64,000 bases of DNA from Eublepharis macularius. Its lineage: Eukaryota; Chordata; Lepidosauria; Squamata; Eublepharidae. Shown here piece by piece: positions 63,866 to 64,000 of this stretch (position 1 is the first letter of the stretch; every line of letters begins with the position of its first letter). Position numbers and translations under genes: made by a program. Location: the NCBI RefSeq assembly GCF_028583425.1, contig NC_072797.1, positions 20,432,001 to 20,496,000 of the forward strand. The letters are read 5' to 3'. The notes beneath the pieces are model-generated. The model was not told the origin of the DNA and ran no database searches. It saw only the letters and a program-made list of their open reading frames with translations.

Positions 63866-64000
63866 GTCCTGTACTTTCTCGTGACATGCAAACATTCAGT
63901 GCTCTGTAAGTACCTAGCATGTTTTCTTTTTATTCCATCCTTTCCTGTACAAAAACTCTACAGGGACAGTAAGAATTGGACGTTGATCTTTTATATCCCA
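63866..64000. other. No recognised feature (window end)
   Basis: Short unassigned end of the window. Confidence 0.4.

Noticed and set aside
44000..64000. CPLX4 exons, expected to the right of RAX by human order
   Set aside because: No minus-strand segment resembling complexin was found; the gene probably lies beyond the window.

Overview
The window is vertebrate nuclear DNA, most likely from a squamate reptile (lizard or snake). Two spliced genes are recognisable, and both are split by long introns. The rest is dominated by repeats typical of squamates: CR1/L2-type LINE 3' ends, BovB (RTE) fragments, an L1 3' end, tRNA-headed and 5S-rRNA-headed SINEs, Penelope-like foldback elements, and many non-autonomous DNA transposons. 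The species assignment is an inference from gene content and repeats; I could not run a search.

Genes. On the + strand, the left end carries the second and third coding exons of a gastrin-releasing-peptide precursor (GRP): exon 2 at 4032-4282 and exon 3 at 10008-10061, with a plausible poly(A) signal at 10394-10399. Exon 1 (signal peptide and N-terminal part of the peptide) was not found and probably lies left of base 1. On the - strand, the complete coding part of the eye-field homeobox gene RAX is present: exon 1 at 42829-43132, exon 2 at 40141-40382 and exon 3 at 30225-30677. These add up to 999 nt, or 332 residues plus stop, with consistent splice sites and phases. GRP and RAX converge, as they do in human chromosome 18q21; the next human neighbour (CPLX4) was not seen.

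Layout. 1-10.4 kb: GRP introns and last exon, with MITEs, SINEs, a Penelope-like inverted pair (4802-5158) and a hammerhead-like RNA motif (2835-2878). 10.4-30.2 kb: intergenic, with a solo LTR holding a nested hAT element, LINE 3' ends, SINEs, and two repeat-poor stretches that could be regulatory. 30.2-43.1 kb: RAX, whose 9.46 kb second intron holds at least three hAT-type elements and other repeats. About 42.8-44.6 kb: a CpG-rich region over the RAX start. 44.6-64 kb: intergenic, repeat-rich, with several nested insertions.

The most notable non-gene signals are (i) hammerhead-ribozyme-like cores in Penelope-like repeats of several families, one of them with all three stems intact on paper; (ii) a family of hairpin-forming hAT elements, five copies each flanked by a perfect 8-bp target duplication; (iii) two 232-bp inverted-repeat elements differing at about five positions, which suggests recent movement; and (iv) a GRP peptide ending His-Phe-Met instead of the usual His-Leu-Met. 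No bacterial-type system, CRISPR array, or functional tRNA or rRNA gene was found.
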